DNA from: a virus
Length of the DNA stretch: 60,345 nucleotides
Direction: 5' to 3' (one strand)
IMG/VR virus record: IMGVR_UViG_3300006071_000014
Location: 1-60,345 of that record
Shown here: piece by piece, positions 49,666 through 57,003 of the stretch
Layout: each line of letters opens with the position of its first letter
How positions within the stretch are numbered: the first letter of the stretch is position 1
Translations under genes and position numbers: made by a program
Notes under the pieces: generated by a model
Seen by the model: only the letters and a program-made list of their open reading frames with translations
Databases searched by the model: none
What the model was told of the DNA's origin: nothing

Positions 49666-50688
49666 ATGACACAAAAACGTATCGGCTTTTGCTGCAAATG
49701 GATTGACACCGTGGATCAACTTGATGGCTTTAAGCCCAAAGATGATGCACTCCTTTACAACAACAAGACCACTACGGTGGCTTGGTTAAACCGCCAGACC
49801 AAGGCAGTTGCTGAGCAACGTTTGTGGGATATCATGGAGCATAATACAGATGCCACATTACGATTGGTCACCCGTGTTGGAAAACTTGCACCAGAATTAC
49901 GAATGGTACGCCTTAGTAGCGACATACTTCCTGTTTACACTGAGCCAACTTGGAGCCATTTCTGGACTGATAAACACCTTCGTGAAACCATCGCAAAGCG
50001 ACTGGCCAAAGTTGGAGAGGCTGCTAAACGTCTCGATGTTAGGGTCAGTTTTCATCCTGGCCAATTTTGCGTCCTTGCTAGTGACAGAGAAAGTGTTGTT
50101 CAAAATTCAATTGCTGAATTTGAATATCATGCTGACTTGGCTCGTTGGATGGGTTTTGGTTCTAGTTGGCATGATCACGGTTTTAAAATCAATGTGCATA
50201 TTAGCGGCAAGGGCGGTCCGTTGGCTATACGAACCGTATTCAACCGCCTCTCGCCCGAAGCTAGAAATCTCATCACAATAGAAAACGAGGAATATACACA
50301 TGGACTTGATGCTTGTCTCACTTTGGGTGATATCTTGCCTATCGTTTTTGATACTCATCATCACTGGATTCATTCGGGAGAATACATCTCTCCAACTGAC
50401 GACCGTATTAAAATGGTCAAGGATAGTTGGAGGGGTGTCCGCCCTTCTCTTCATTACTCTCTTAGTCGTGAATCTATGGGTATCGCTGATGTTTCTAGAC
50501 CTGACCTATCCACACTAATGGAAAGTGGTCACAAGAAAGGCACACTTCGTGCGCATAGTGACTTTATGTGGAATAGTGCGGTCAATCAATATGTTGGCGA
50601 ATTGTGGAATGACTTTGATATCCAAGTAGAAGCTAAGGCAAAAAACCTTGCTAGTCAAAAACTGTATGATGAATTAAAAATATATTGA
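49666..50688 (+). CDS. uvdE: UV damage endonuclease (UvdE)
   Basis: A 340-residue UVDE-type nuclease that nicks DNA next to UV photoproducts. The TIM-barrel pattern is present: IGFCCKWIDTVDQLDGFK, RMVRLSSDILPVYTEPTWSH, VSFHPGQFCVLASDRES, KINVHISGKGG, ITIENEEYTHGLD, LPIVFDTHHHWIHSG and LRAHSDFMW. These provide the His, Glu and Asp metal ligands. It starts at the ATG six bases after the promoter -10 box. An in-frame start at 49648 would lie in the promoter. T4 uses DenV instead, so this is an alternative repair gene. Confidence 0.93.
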   Translation: MTQKRIGFCCKWIDTVDQLDGFKPKDDALLYNNKTTTVAWLNRQTKAVAEQRLWDIMEHNTDATLRLVTRVGKLAPELRMVRLSSDILPVYTEPTWSHFWTDKHLRETIAKRLAKVGEAAKRLDVRVSFHPGQFCVLASDRESVVQNSIAEFEYHADLARWMGFGSSWHDHGFKINVHISGKGGPLAIRTVFNRLSPEARNLITIENEEYTHGLDACLTLGDILPIVFDTHHHWIHSGEYISPTDDRIKMVKDSWRGVRPSLHYSLSRESMGIADVSRPDLSTLMESGHKKGTLRAHSDFMWNSAVNQYVGELWNDFDIQVEAKAKNLASQKLYDELKIY

Positions 50689-50713
50689 CATAATTGCTGC
50701 ACTGCGGTATAAA
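50685..50713 (+). promoter_or_regulatory. Sigma70-like promoter with flanking inverted repeat
   Basis: TTGACA, 17-base spacer, TATAAA. CTGCACTGC (50697-50705) and GCAGTGCAG (50719-50727) form a perfect 9-base inverted repeat around the -10 box, a possible operator. The predicted start is near 50720. Confidence 0.65.
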
Positions 50714-50741
50714 TATATGCAGTGCAGTAAAGGAACACACA

Positions 50742-50795
50742 ATGTGGCCATATACAGAAGATGAATTAATCATCATTAACCAAGGAACAAAATAA
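50742..50795 (+). CDS. 17-residue leader ORF
   Basis: The frame reads MWPYTEDELIIINQGTK and ends TAA overlapping the next ATG (TAATG). An AAAGGAA ribosome site precedes it. It may be a real microprotein or a coupling leader for the gene at 50795. Too short to judge homology, but it begins MWPYTE, a start I associate with small genes of T4-like phages. Confidence 0.45.
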   Translation: MWPYTEDELIIINQGTK

Positions 50796-51004
50796 TGTTT
50801 GACAGCGAAAAGTTTATTGATACCGTGCAAAGCACAAAGAAGACAATGGTTAAGACCCTTGTTCAGAATGATACTATTGCAAAAAGCCTGAATGATTTTA
50901 TTGATGCGCAAACTGCGTATACTAAAGAAGCCGTTAAGGCAACTGCAAGTGCTATGGGAATTATCTCTAGCGAACTTACAAAATCATTCGCTCCAAAGAA
51001 ATAA
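50795..51004 (+). CDS. Small helical protein, phasin-like
   Basis: A 69-residue helical protein: FIDTVQSTKKTMVKTLVQND, then LNDFIDAQTAYTKEAVKATA. The amphipathic pattern with DAQTAYTKEAVKA resembles phasins and similar membrane- or DNA-surface proteins. It is coupled to a 17-residue leader. No function is assigned. Confidence 0.55.
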   Translation: MFDSEKFIDTVQSTKKTMVKTLVQNDTIAKSLNDFIDAQTAYTKEAVKATASAMGIISSELTKSFAPKK

Positions 51005-51005
51005 T

Positions 51006-51034
51006 TTGACATTTTAATTTAAATGTCATATTAT
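51006..51034 (+). promoter_or_regulatory. Sigma70-like promoter
   Basis: TTGACA, 17-base spacer, TATTAT. TGACATTT (51007-51014) and AAATGTCA (51021-51028) form an inverted repeat between -35 and -10. A leader hairpin TAGATA/TATCTA follows and then AAAGGAG. Confidence 0.6.
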
Positions 51035-51067
51035 AGATAGTAAATATCTACAAAGGAGAGATAATCG

Positions 51068-51475
51068 ATGAATGCTATTATTGTATTGTTTGGACTTGCT
51101 GTTCTTGTTGCAGTAATTTACAAACTAATTAATCATAAAGACAAGACACCAGAGGTTGATCCTCTAGATAAGTTAGAAGCAGAAGCCAAGGCAAATTTGG
51201 CAGAAGCAGAAAAGGCAGTAGCGGCAAAAATGAACGAAGTATTGCATGTTGCTGAAACTGCCGCTGAAACACCAAAGGCAATTACTAAGCCAGAAAGCAT
51301 GAGTGATGCTGAATGGGCAATGAATGATTTGAATCCAAACAAGGTTCAAGTAGCCCCAGTTGTTGTAACAGCAGATACGCCAGCAGAAACAACGGTAGCA
51401 CCAGAAGTAGCACCAGTTAAGAAGCCTCGTGCTAAGAAGACTGCTGCGCCAAAGGCACCAAAGAAGGCAAAGTAA
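51068..51475 (+). CDS. Membrane-anchored Ala/Lys/Pro-rich protein
   Basis: A 135-residue protein. Residues 2-20 are a hydrophobic anchor (NAIIVLFGLAVLVAVIYKL). A coiled coil follows (LDKLEAEAKANLAEAEKAVA). The C-terminal 45 residues are Ala/Pro/Val-rich and end KKPRAKKTAAPKAPKKAK, similar to histone H1-type tails. It could tether DNA or RNA to the membrane. It has a strong AAAGGAG site and its own promoter. The function is not known. Confidence 0.6.
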   Translation: MNAIIVLFGLAVLVAVIYKLINHKDKTPEVDPLDKLEAEAKANLAEAEKAVAAKMNEVLHVAETAAETPKAITKPESMSDAEWAMNDLNPNKVQVAPVVVTADTPAETTVAPEVAPVKKPRAKKTAAPKAPKKAK

Positions 51476-51530
51476 TTAAGAACCTGCGGCATCGGCAGTC
51501 GGAATTTCGCCAAAACTAAGGATGTCCGTT

Positions 51531-51559
51531 AAAAAGACCGCTGTGAAGCGGTCTTTTTT
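51531..51559 (+). terminator. Rho-independent terminator
   Basis: An 11-base-pair stem AAAAGACCGCT/AGCGGTCTTTT with a GTGA tetraloop and a T-run. It ends the 51068 transcript. The 55 bases between the stop and the hairpin contain CTGCGGCATCGGCAG and no frame. Confidence 0.93.
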
Positions 51560-51563
51560 CTTC

Positions 51564-51591
51564 TTGACAATCCTAAAATCTGTGTTATATT
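51564..51591 (+). promoter_or_regulatory. Sigma70-like promoter
   Basis: TTGACA, 16-base spacer, TATATT, just after the terminator and upstream of the small gene at 51617. Confidence 0.6.
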
Positions 51592-51616
51592 AAGAATATA
51601 AGTAATGGAGAAAGTC

Positions 51617-51799
51617 ATGAATATGTTTGCTGGTTTGGTTCTTCTTTTTCATCCAACTGATTCATTAATTGCTGCACTGAATGTGTTGAATAGATGTGAT
51701 CCTAATGTGCTTGAGAAACCAGATGCTGTTCGTGTAGCAAAGTTAAAAATTGCCCGTGAATTAATTCGTCGTGGCGTTGTGTTTTGGGAAGGGAATTAA
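51617..51799 (+). CDS. Small hypothetical protein
   Basis: A 60-residue protein with a hydrophobic front (NMFAGLVLLFHPTDSLIAAL) and a basic helical end (RVAKLKIARELIRRGVVFWE). The ATG at 51617 is chosen since ATGGAG at 51605 is itself the ribosome site (GGAG). It is cotranscribed with the next small gene. Function is unknown. Confidence 0.55.
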   Translation: MNMFAGLVLLFHPTDSLIAALNVLNRCDPNVLEKPDAVRVAKLKIARELIRRGVVFWEGN

Positions 51800-51802
51800 T
51801 TT

Positions 51803-52027
51803 ATGGATAATGTCATTGACTGTGGAAATATGTTTATTAACATGCGTATGATGACGATGGTAAAACGTTATCTACGTGATAGTGGCAAGGACAGTGAAGC
51901 CACCGTTGAGTTTTATCCTGATGAAGGTAGTCCAACTGGTATTGGTTTGATACTCGTTGATAGAAACGGTCATTCTAGAAAAATTAGTAACGATATCATT
52001 AATAATTTATTGACGAAAGTATCGTAA
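51803..52027 (+). CDS. Small hypothetical protein
   Basis: A 74-residue protein starting three bases after the upstream stop. It has a Met-rich front (NMFINMRMMTMVKRYLRDSG) and a beta pair (ATVEFYPDEGSPTGIGLILV). It contains the promoter of the following dehydratase in its last codons. No family recognised. Confidence 0.5.
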   Translation: MDNVIDCGNMFINMRMMTMVKRYLRDSGKDSEATVEFYPDEGSPTGIGLILVDRNGHSRKISNDIINNLLTKVS

Positions 52028-52038
52028 CCATATATAAT
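52010..52038 (+). promoter_or_regulatory. Sigma70-like promoter
   Basis: TTGACG, 17-base spacer, TATAAT upstream of the sugar dehydratase gene. A CGGAG ribosome site and TTG start follow. Confidence 0.65.
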
Positions 52039-52061
52039 AATATCAATAATCGGAGAACAAA

Positions 52062-53096
52062 TTGTCAAAGAACGTATTAGTTACGGGTGGTGCAGGTTTT
52101 ATCGCTACCCATGTTATAGACCATATCCTTAAAACTACTGACTGGAATATTATTAGTCTTGATCGTTTAGATTTTAGCGGCAATCTTAACCGCCTAAACG
52201 ATATGATGCAAGACCATAGCCCACAAACACGAGCACGTGTAAAGGTAATCTTTCATGATCTTAAGGCGGAAATTAACCCCCTTACGAAGACTCGTATTGG
52301 TCATGTTGATATTATTCTTCACCTTGCCGCTGGCAGTCACGTGGATCGTAGTATCGATTATCCAATGGAATTCGTCATGGATAATGTGGTTGGAACTTGC
52401 AATATCCTTGAGTTTGCTCGTAAGTGTGATAATCTAGAACGCTTTGTATATTTCTCAACTGATGAAGTATTTGGTCCTGCACCCGTTGGCGTGAACTATG
52501 GTGAATATGATCGCTATAACAGCGGCAATCCATATAGCGCAGCCAAAGCGGGTGGTGAAGAACTTGCAGTGGCATATGAAAATACCTATGGTCTGCCTGT
52601 CTATGTAACGCATACTATGAACGTATTTGGTGAGCGTCAGCATCCAGAGAAGTTCATTCCTATGTGTATCCGCAAGGCTCGTGACGGTGAAACCATTACG
52701 GTTCATAGCGACAAGACACGCACTATTCCTGGCTCACGTCACTATATCCATGCAAAGGATGTTGCCGAAGCCCTAATGTTCATTCTTGATCTCAAGGATT
52801 TCACAATGCCGCCAGAGTTTGGTGGAGCAAAGTGTCCTAAGTTTAACATCGTTGGTAAGCAAGAGATTAACAATCTTGAATTGGCACAGATTATTGCTGA
52901 TAGTCAAGACAAGCCTCTTAACTATGAAATGGTTGATTTCCATTCTAGCCGTCCTGGTCATGATCTTCGCTATTCACTAAGTGGTGATTTTATGAAGTCA
53001 CTTGGTTGGGAACCTAAGATTGAACTTACCGAACGCATCAAGCAAGTTGTTGATTGGACTCTCGCTCGTCCAGATTGGTTGAACCTTGATGTCTAA
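52062..53096 (+). CDS. NAD-dependent nucleotide-sugar dehydratase/epimerase
   Basis: A 344-residue extended SDR enzyme close to dTDP-glucose 4,6-dehydratase. The NAD-binding loop is VLVTGGAGFIATHVIDHIL. DIILHLAAGSHVDRSIDYP holds the family DRS pattern, FVYFSTDEVFGPAP carries the catalytic Ser-Thr-Asp-Glu block, and NPYSAAKAGGEELAVAY gives the Tyr-x-x-x-Lys. It starts at TTG after CGGAG. It would produce a deoxysugar intermediate for surface glycan or phage DNA modification. The next gene overlaps it by eight bases. Confidence 0.9.
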   Translation: MSKNVLVTGGAGFIATHVIDHILKTTDWNIISLDRLDFSGNLNRLNDMMQDHSPQTRARVKVIFHDLKAEINPLTKTRIGHVDIILHLAAGSHVDRSIDYPMEFVMDNVVGTCNILEFARKCDNLERFVYFSTDEVFGPAPVGVNYGEYDRYNSGNPYSAAKAGGEELAVAYENTYGLPVYVTHTMNVFGERQHPEKFIPMCIRKARDGETITVHSDKTRTIPGSRHYIHAKDVAEALMFILDLKDFTMPPEFGGAKCPKFNIVGKQEINNLELAQIIADSQDKPLNYEMVDFHSSRPGHDLRYSLSGDFMKSLGWEPKIELTERIKQVVDWTLARPDWLNLDV

Positions 53097-53829
53097 GAAG
53101 AAAGCAGTTTCTAAAAAGTATGGGGTGTTCATCACCAGTGCTATCAATGCTAAGTTTTCAATCTATAAGCCAGAAGAACGACTTGCTCAGACGCTAGAAA
53201 CTATTAAAAGTGTTCGTGATCGTATTCCAAATGCTGTTATTTGCTTGACAGATTGCAGCCAACCTGGTATAAGTGATGATGTAAAGGCTCAACTTGTAGA
53301 ACATGTTGATCACTTTGTAGATTTCAGTACGGATGAAAACGTAGTATGGATTCATGATACCATCGAAGTGCAAGATATTGTTAAGAATCTAACTGAACTT
53401 TCAGTAGTTCATAGTTTCTTTGAAATGGCACAGGAAGAAGGTTGGTTTGAGGGCTGTGATCGTATCTTCAAGGTAAGTGGTCGTTATATGCTTACTGATA
53501 CGTTTAACACCGCAGATTATGAGAACGATATCGTTGGCGACAAGTATGTTGTTTCCAAGCGTATGTTAAGTCAGTTTGTGCCAGGTATTACTGGTGTAGA
53601 TCAACAGCATATGTTGCGTGTTTATAGTTTTGGTGGCAATCGTATTCCAGAGTTTATTCTACTTCTTGAAGACATGGTTGAACATATGCAAGACCGTGTT
53701 AATGCCGGTGGATATATAGATATTGAACATCTTTGGTATAAGTTCTTGCCAAAGGCGGATGTAGTAGAGTTTGCCCGAACTGGTGTTAAAGGTTTAGTAG
53801 CACCAAATGGACAAGCAATAGAAAATTGA
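53089..53829 (+). CDS. Putative glycosyltransferase-like protein
   Basis: A 246-residue protein. It opens YGVFITSAINAKFSIYKPEE and has RIPNAVICLTDCSQPGISDD, which looks like the first strands of a nucleotide-sugar-binding fold. The middle (DRIFKVSGRYMLTDTFNTAD) contains the GRYxL motif of a glycosyltransferase family of marine phages. The ATG at 53089 is used, inside the dehydratase end. The pair may build one sugar product. tRNA-Gln follows after five bases. Confidence 0.6.
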   Translation: MSKKKAVSKKYGVFITSAINAKFSIYKPEERLAQTLETIKSVRDRIPNAVICLTDCSQPGISDDVKAQLVEHVDHFVDFSTDENVVWIHDTIEVQDIVKNLTELSVVHSFFEMAQEEGWFEGCDRIFKVSGRYMLTDTFNTADYENDIVGDKYVVSKRMLSQFVPGITGVDQQHMLRVYSFGGNRIPEFILLLEDMVEHMQDRVNAGGYIDIEHLWYKFLPKADVVEFARTGVKGLVAPNGQAIEN

Positions 53830-53834
53830 GTTAT

Positions 53835-53910
53835 TGGGGAGTGGTATAATTGGCAATACGCCTGACTTTGACTCAGGAGATTCCAGGTTCGATCCCTGGC
53901 TCCCCAACCA
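53835..53910 (+). tRNA. tRNA-Gln (TTG)
   Basis: Acceptor TGGGGAG/CTCCCCA with seven pairs, discriminator A and CCA encoded. The anticodon arm CCTGA-CTTTGAC-TCAGG gives TTG, reading CAA. The T arm is CCAGG-TTCGATC-CCTGG. All arms are intact. Confidence 0.95.
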
Positions 53911-53938
53911 CTACAAAAAACAGTAAAGTGCCAATATT

Positions 53939-53967
53939 TTGACACCCTTGTAATTACTAAATAATAT
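53939..53967 (+). promoter_or_regulatory. Sigma70-like promoter of curli operon
   Basis: TTGACA, 17-base spacer, TAATAT. A perfect 10-base inverted repeat, ACCCTTGTAA (53944-53953) and TTACAAGGGT (53971-53980), begins at the end of -35 and ends just before the csgF ATG. The region between its arms also contains CTAAATAATATTAG, a late-type core. It could be an operator or a hairpin at the 5' end. Confidence 0.6.
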
Positions 53968-53986
53968 TAGTTACAAGGGTATTATT

Positions 53987-54436
53987 ATGTGTAAAATTAG
54001 CGCAATTTGTGTATTTTTAATGACAGTTCCTACACTTGCACACGCAAGTGACATGACATTTGCATTTAAAAACCCGCAATTTAGTGGTGATGGATTCTCT
54101 AGTCATGTATTGACTATTGAAAACGAGGAATATACTCGTCGTCAATCTCTTGCTGCTCAGAAAAAAGCAGATGCAGATGCAGCCGCAGCAGCGGCTAGTA
54201 ACACCAATTTAAATAAATTTCTCAACAATCTGGAAAGCCGCATCTACGCACAGTTAAGTTTGCAACTTAGCAATGCTATGTTTAGCGATGGATCAACTAC
54301 TGGAACTATGCAATTTGAAGGCAGCACTATCTCTTGGATCAAGGATAGCACTGCTCAGACTATCGCCTTAACGGTAATTGATGCTACTGGCAATCGTACA
54401 GATATCACAGTTCCAATAGGGAGTTTCAAGTTCTAA
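53987..54436 (+). CDS. csgF: CsgF-like curli nucleation/secretion factor
   Basis: A 149-residue exported protein. The signal peptide is MCKISAICVFLMTVPTLAHA. It is followed by SDMTFAFKNPQFSGDGFSSH, which matches the MTFQFRNPNFGGN start of CsgF. That segment inserts into the CsgG pore in Escherichia coli. A short Ala-rich coil precedes the C-terminal half, whose NNLESRIYAQLSLQLSNAMF and SWIKDSTAQTIALTVIDATG fit the FTQAIQSQIL...VTDRKTGQT pattern of CsgF. It is first in the operon and coupled to csgG (TAATG). Confidence 0.85.
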   Translation: MCKISAICVFLMTVPTLAHASDMTFAFKNPQFSGDGFSSHVLTIENEEYTRRQSLAAQKKADADAAAAAASNTNLNKFLNNLESRIYAQLSLQLSNAMFSDGSTTGTMQFEGSTISWIKDSTAQTIALTVIDATGNRTDITVPIGSFKF

Positions 54437-55257
54437 TGTATAAATTTATCGTATCAATGATTATAACCACGTTACTGGCAGCATGTAGCACTGTGCAGCC
54501 ATATGAAGCAAAAGTACCAACAGCAGCAAGCAATATGCCGCAGAAGGTAACAAAGAGTTATTATAATGAATTAGCAAATATGCCACCACCAGATGGGCAA
54601 CCAATTACTATTGCTATGTATGGGTTTGGTGATAAAACTGGACAGCGTAAAGAAAACGATAAGTTTTCTGTGTTAAGCAGTGCTGTCACACAAGGCGGAG
54701 AAGTATTTCTTATTAAGGCGTTGCAAGATGCAGGTCATAGTAAATGGTTCCAAGTTGTAGAACGTGTTGGCTTAGATGATCTTATTAAAGAGCGTCAATT
54801 AATTCGCAACCAACGTGAAACCTATGAAGGAAAAGATGCTAAGCCGTTATCACCAATGCTTATTGCTGGTGTTATGGTGGAGGGTGGTATCGTAGGTTAC
54901 GATACTAATGTACAAAGTGGTGGCAATGGCGCTGCCATGTTAGGAATAGGCGTAAATCAACAATATAGAACCGACGAGGTTACTGTGATTGTAAGATTGA
55001 TAAGTGTTCATACTGGTGAAGTATTAATCTCTGCTGGTGCCACAAAAACAATCTTAAGCACAGGCGGAAGTGGCACAGTGGTCACTTTTTTAGACCAGAG
55101 CACGATGAGTTTACAAGTCGAATCTGGTGCAAATGTCAACGAACCCACCACATATGCCGTGCGTCTGGCAACAGAAGCAGCGGTTGTGGATATGATCAAA
55201 CAGGGTGTTCAAAAGAATTTGTGGAGTTACGCGACTCTTAAAAAGAAGGCGTCGTAA
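54436..55257 (+). CDS. csgG: CsgG-like curli secretion channel lipoprotein
   Basis: A 273-residue lipoprotein that forms the outer-membrane curli channel. The lipobox is LLAACS with Cys17. The hallmark segments are ITIAMYGFGDKTGQRKENDK, AVTQGGEVFLIKALQDAGHS, WFQVVERVGLDDLIKERQLI, and IAGVMVEGGIVGYDTNVQSG, then VTVIVRLISVHTGEVLISAG. These follow Escherichia coli CsgG closely in order and length. It is coupled to csgF and precedes the first curlin. A phage-encoded channel could secrete curlin or conduct solutes across the host outer membrane. Confidence 0.93.
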   Translation: MYKFIVSMIITTLLAACSTVQPYEAKVPTAASNMPQKVTKSYYNELANMPPPDGQPITIAMYGFGDKTGQRKENDKFSVLSSAVTQGGEVFLIKALQDAGHSKWFQVVERVGLDDLIKERQLIRNQRETYEGKDAKPLSPMLIAGVMVEGGIVGYDTNVQSGGNGAAMLGIGVNQQYRTDEVTVIVRLISVHTGEVLISAGATKTILSTGGSGTVVTFLDQSTMSLQVESGANVNEPTTYAVRLATEAAVVDMIKQGVQKNLWSYATLKKKAS

Positions 55258-55279
55258 AACTCCTTAAAGGAGTAGGCAG

Positions 55280-55966
55280 TTGAAAAACTTTATGAAAGCC
55301 GCAATTAGTATTGTGGGTATTATGCTGGCAAGTCAAAGTTTTGCTGGTACGATTAACAATGTTTATATCGACCAGGTTGGTAGCGGAAGCACTATCACAC
55401 TAAATCAACAAGGGTCAAATAACGAAATTGGTAACGACACTACCGCAACTACCTTACACGGAAATGGACAAACAGTAAGCATTTCACAAGTTGGTAGTAA
55501 TAATACGCATGTTATCAATGTCCAAGGAACCAATACCACTTTAAATAGTGTTGTAACTGGTGATAATAATAATACAACGGTTGCGTGTGGCGCTGCTCCA
55601 AGCAGCAGTTGTACTGATACTGCTATTACCGCTAATGTCACAGGTAATACCAACAACACAAATATTACTGCTGGTTCTAAAAGCACAATTACTGCAGTTG
55701 TTGCTGGCAGCACTAACAATACTACAATTAACAGCACCACTACAAACCTAATGGGCGCTGGCGTTGATGTCAAAGAAACTGGCGATACAAACGTGGTAAA
55801 TATAAGTCAGAACGGACCAGCAGGTGCTAATGGCTTTGTGTCAAAAGTTGAAGTAACTGGTGCGAGCAACAACGTGGCGGTGACTCAAAGTGGCACAACT
55901 GATAGCACAGTCAATATTAAGAGCACTGGTTCTAATAACAGTATTTCTGTTACCAGCGGCAACTAA
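55280..55966 (+). CDS. Curlin-like amyloid subunit
   Basis: A 228-residue exported protein from a TTG start 8 bases after AAAGGAG. The signal peptide is KNFMKAAISIVGIMLASQSF plus AG. Curlin repeats follow: VYIDQVGSGSTITLNQQGSN, QTVSISQVGSNNTHVINVQG, NVVNISQNGPAGAN and NVAVTQSGTTDSTVNIK. The spaced Gln, Gly and Asn form the strand-loop-strand of CsgA/CsgB. The last 77 bases overlap the FecR gene in another frame. It would be the secreted substrate of CsgG. Confidence 0.85.
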   Translation: MKNFMKAAISIVGIMLASQSFAGTINNVYIDQVGSGSTITLNQQGSNNEIGNDTTATTLHGNGQTVSISQVGSNNTHVINVQGTNTTLNSVVTGDNNNTTVACGAAPSSSCTDTAITANVTGNTNNTNITAGSKSTITAVVAGSTNNTTINSTTTNLMGAGVDVKETGDTNVVNISQNGPAGANGFVSKVEVTGASNNVAVTQSGTTDSTVNIKSTGSNNSISVTSGN

Positions 55967-57002
55967 TGCTGCTATCGGAACTGTTACTGAACAAACAGGT
56001 CCAACAGAAATACAACGTGAAAAACAAAGCATACCAAGTAATATAAACAGCGGCGTCGAAATGAATGACGCCGTTGTTACTGCTAAAGCAAGAGTTGGTA
56101 TTACATTTGAAGATGATACCAAGGTTGAAATAACCGAACAAAGCAAACTTGTTATTGATGATTTCGTATATGATCCTAAAAATAGTGATGCTGGCAAATT
56201 AGGACTTAAGGTTGCTATCGGAACTGCTCGTTATGCTAGCGGTCAAATTGCCAAAGATAATCCACAAAGTGTGAAGATTGAAACTCCTACTGCTACAATT
56301 GGTGTGCGTGGAACAGATTTTAGTATGACCGTTGATGAATTAGGTCGCAGTCTTATTGTGCTGTTGCCAAGTTGTCCAGTAGGTTATAAGAATATTGATA
56401 AAGACTGCATTACTGGCAAGATTGATGTGACTACCGACATGGGAACAGTGCATCTTGACAAACCATTTCAGGCAACTTCTACAAGTGCCAAAGAACAAAA
56501 TCCAACCAAGCCTGTTATTCTTAACTTAAGCACAGAACAAATCAATAATATGCTTATCCTACAACCGCCTAAGAAAGCAGCAGAAGAACAAACTACAACA
56601 AAAACTGCACTTGATGTTAATTTTCTTGATAAAGATTTCTTAAAGTTTGATGAATTGGATATAAATTATCTAACAGCATTTGACAAATTAAGTGTTAATA
56701 ATCTTGATGTTGTGTTCTTGGCTAATATGTTAGACCTTGCCAATGCTTCGTTACTAGCAAGTATGTTAGGTGGTGAAAACCAAATGCTGCCACAATATGC
56801 CCCAAACAAACAGGCAGGATTGAAGTATGTCAAGATAGATTCTTCACTCACACTATATCGTCAAGGCGGTAACAGTTATACTCAATTGACTGTAGATAAG
56901 GATAGTCCAACTACTCTTAACCTAAATCAGGATGGGGTAAATATGACACAGCATGTTCAACATCCTGGTGGCAGCGTAATAACCATCACTCAAGGAAATT
57001 AA
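55890..57002 (+). CDS. FecR-domain protein with curlin-like C-terminus
   Basis: A 370-residue protein from a GTG start inside the curlin gene. The first 27 residues (AQSILRALVLITVFLLPAAT) form a signal peptide. The FecR domain follows: VTEQTGPTEIQREKQSIPSN, ARVGITFEDDTKVEITEQSK and TATIGVRGTDFSMTVDE. The C-terminal end (SLTLYRQGGNSYTQLTVDKD, TTLNLNQDGVNMTQ, SVITITQGN) has the same Gln-Gly-Asn curlin pattern. It may bind peptidoglycan or envelope and nucleate or anchor the fibre. It is followed after one base by the second curlin. Confidence 0.7.
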   Translation: MAQLIAQSILRALVLITVFLLPAATNAAIGTVTEQTGPTEIQREKQSIPSNINSGVEMNDAVVTAKARVGITFEDDTKVEITEQSKLVIDDFVYDPKNSDAGKLGLKVAIGTARYASGQIAKDNPQSVKIETPTATIGVRGTDFSMTVDELGRSLIVLLPSCPVGYKNIDKDCITGKIDVTTDMGTVHLDKPFQATSTSAKEQNPTKPVILNLSTEQINNMLILQPPKKAAEEQTTTKTALDVNFLDKDFLKFDELDINYLTAFDKLSVNNLDVVFLANMLDLANASLLASMLGGENQMLPQYAPNKQAGLKYVKIDSSLTLYRQGGNSYTQLTVDKDSPTTLNLNQDGVNMTQHVQHPGGSVITITQGN

Positions 57003-57003
57003 T

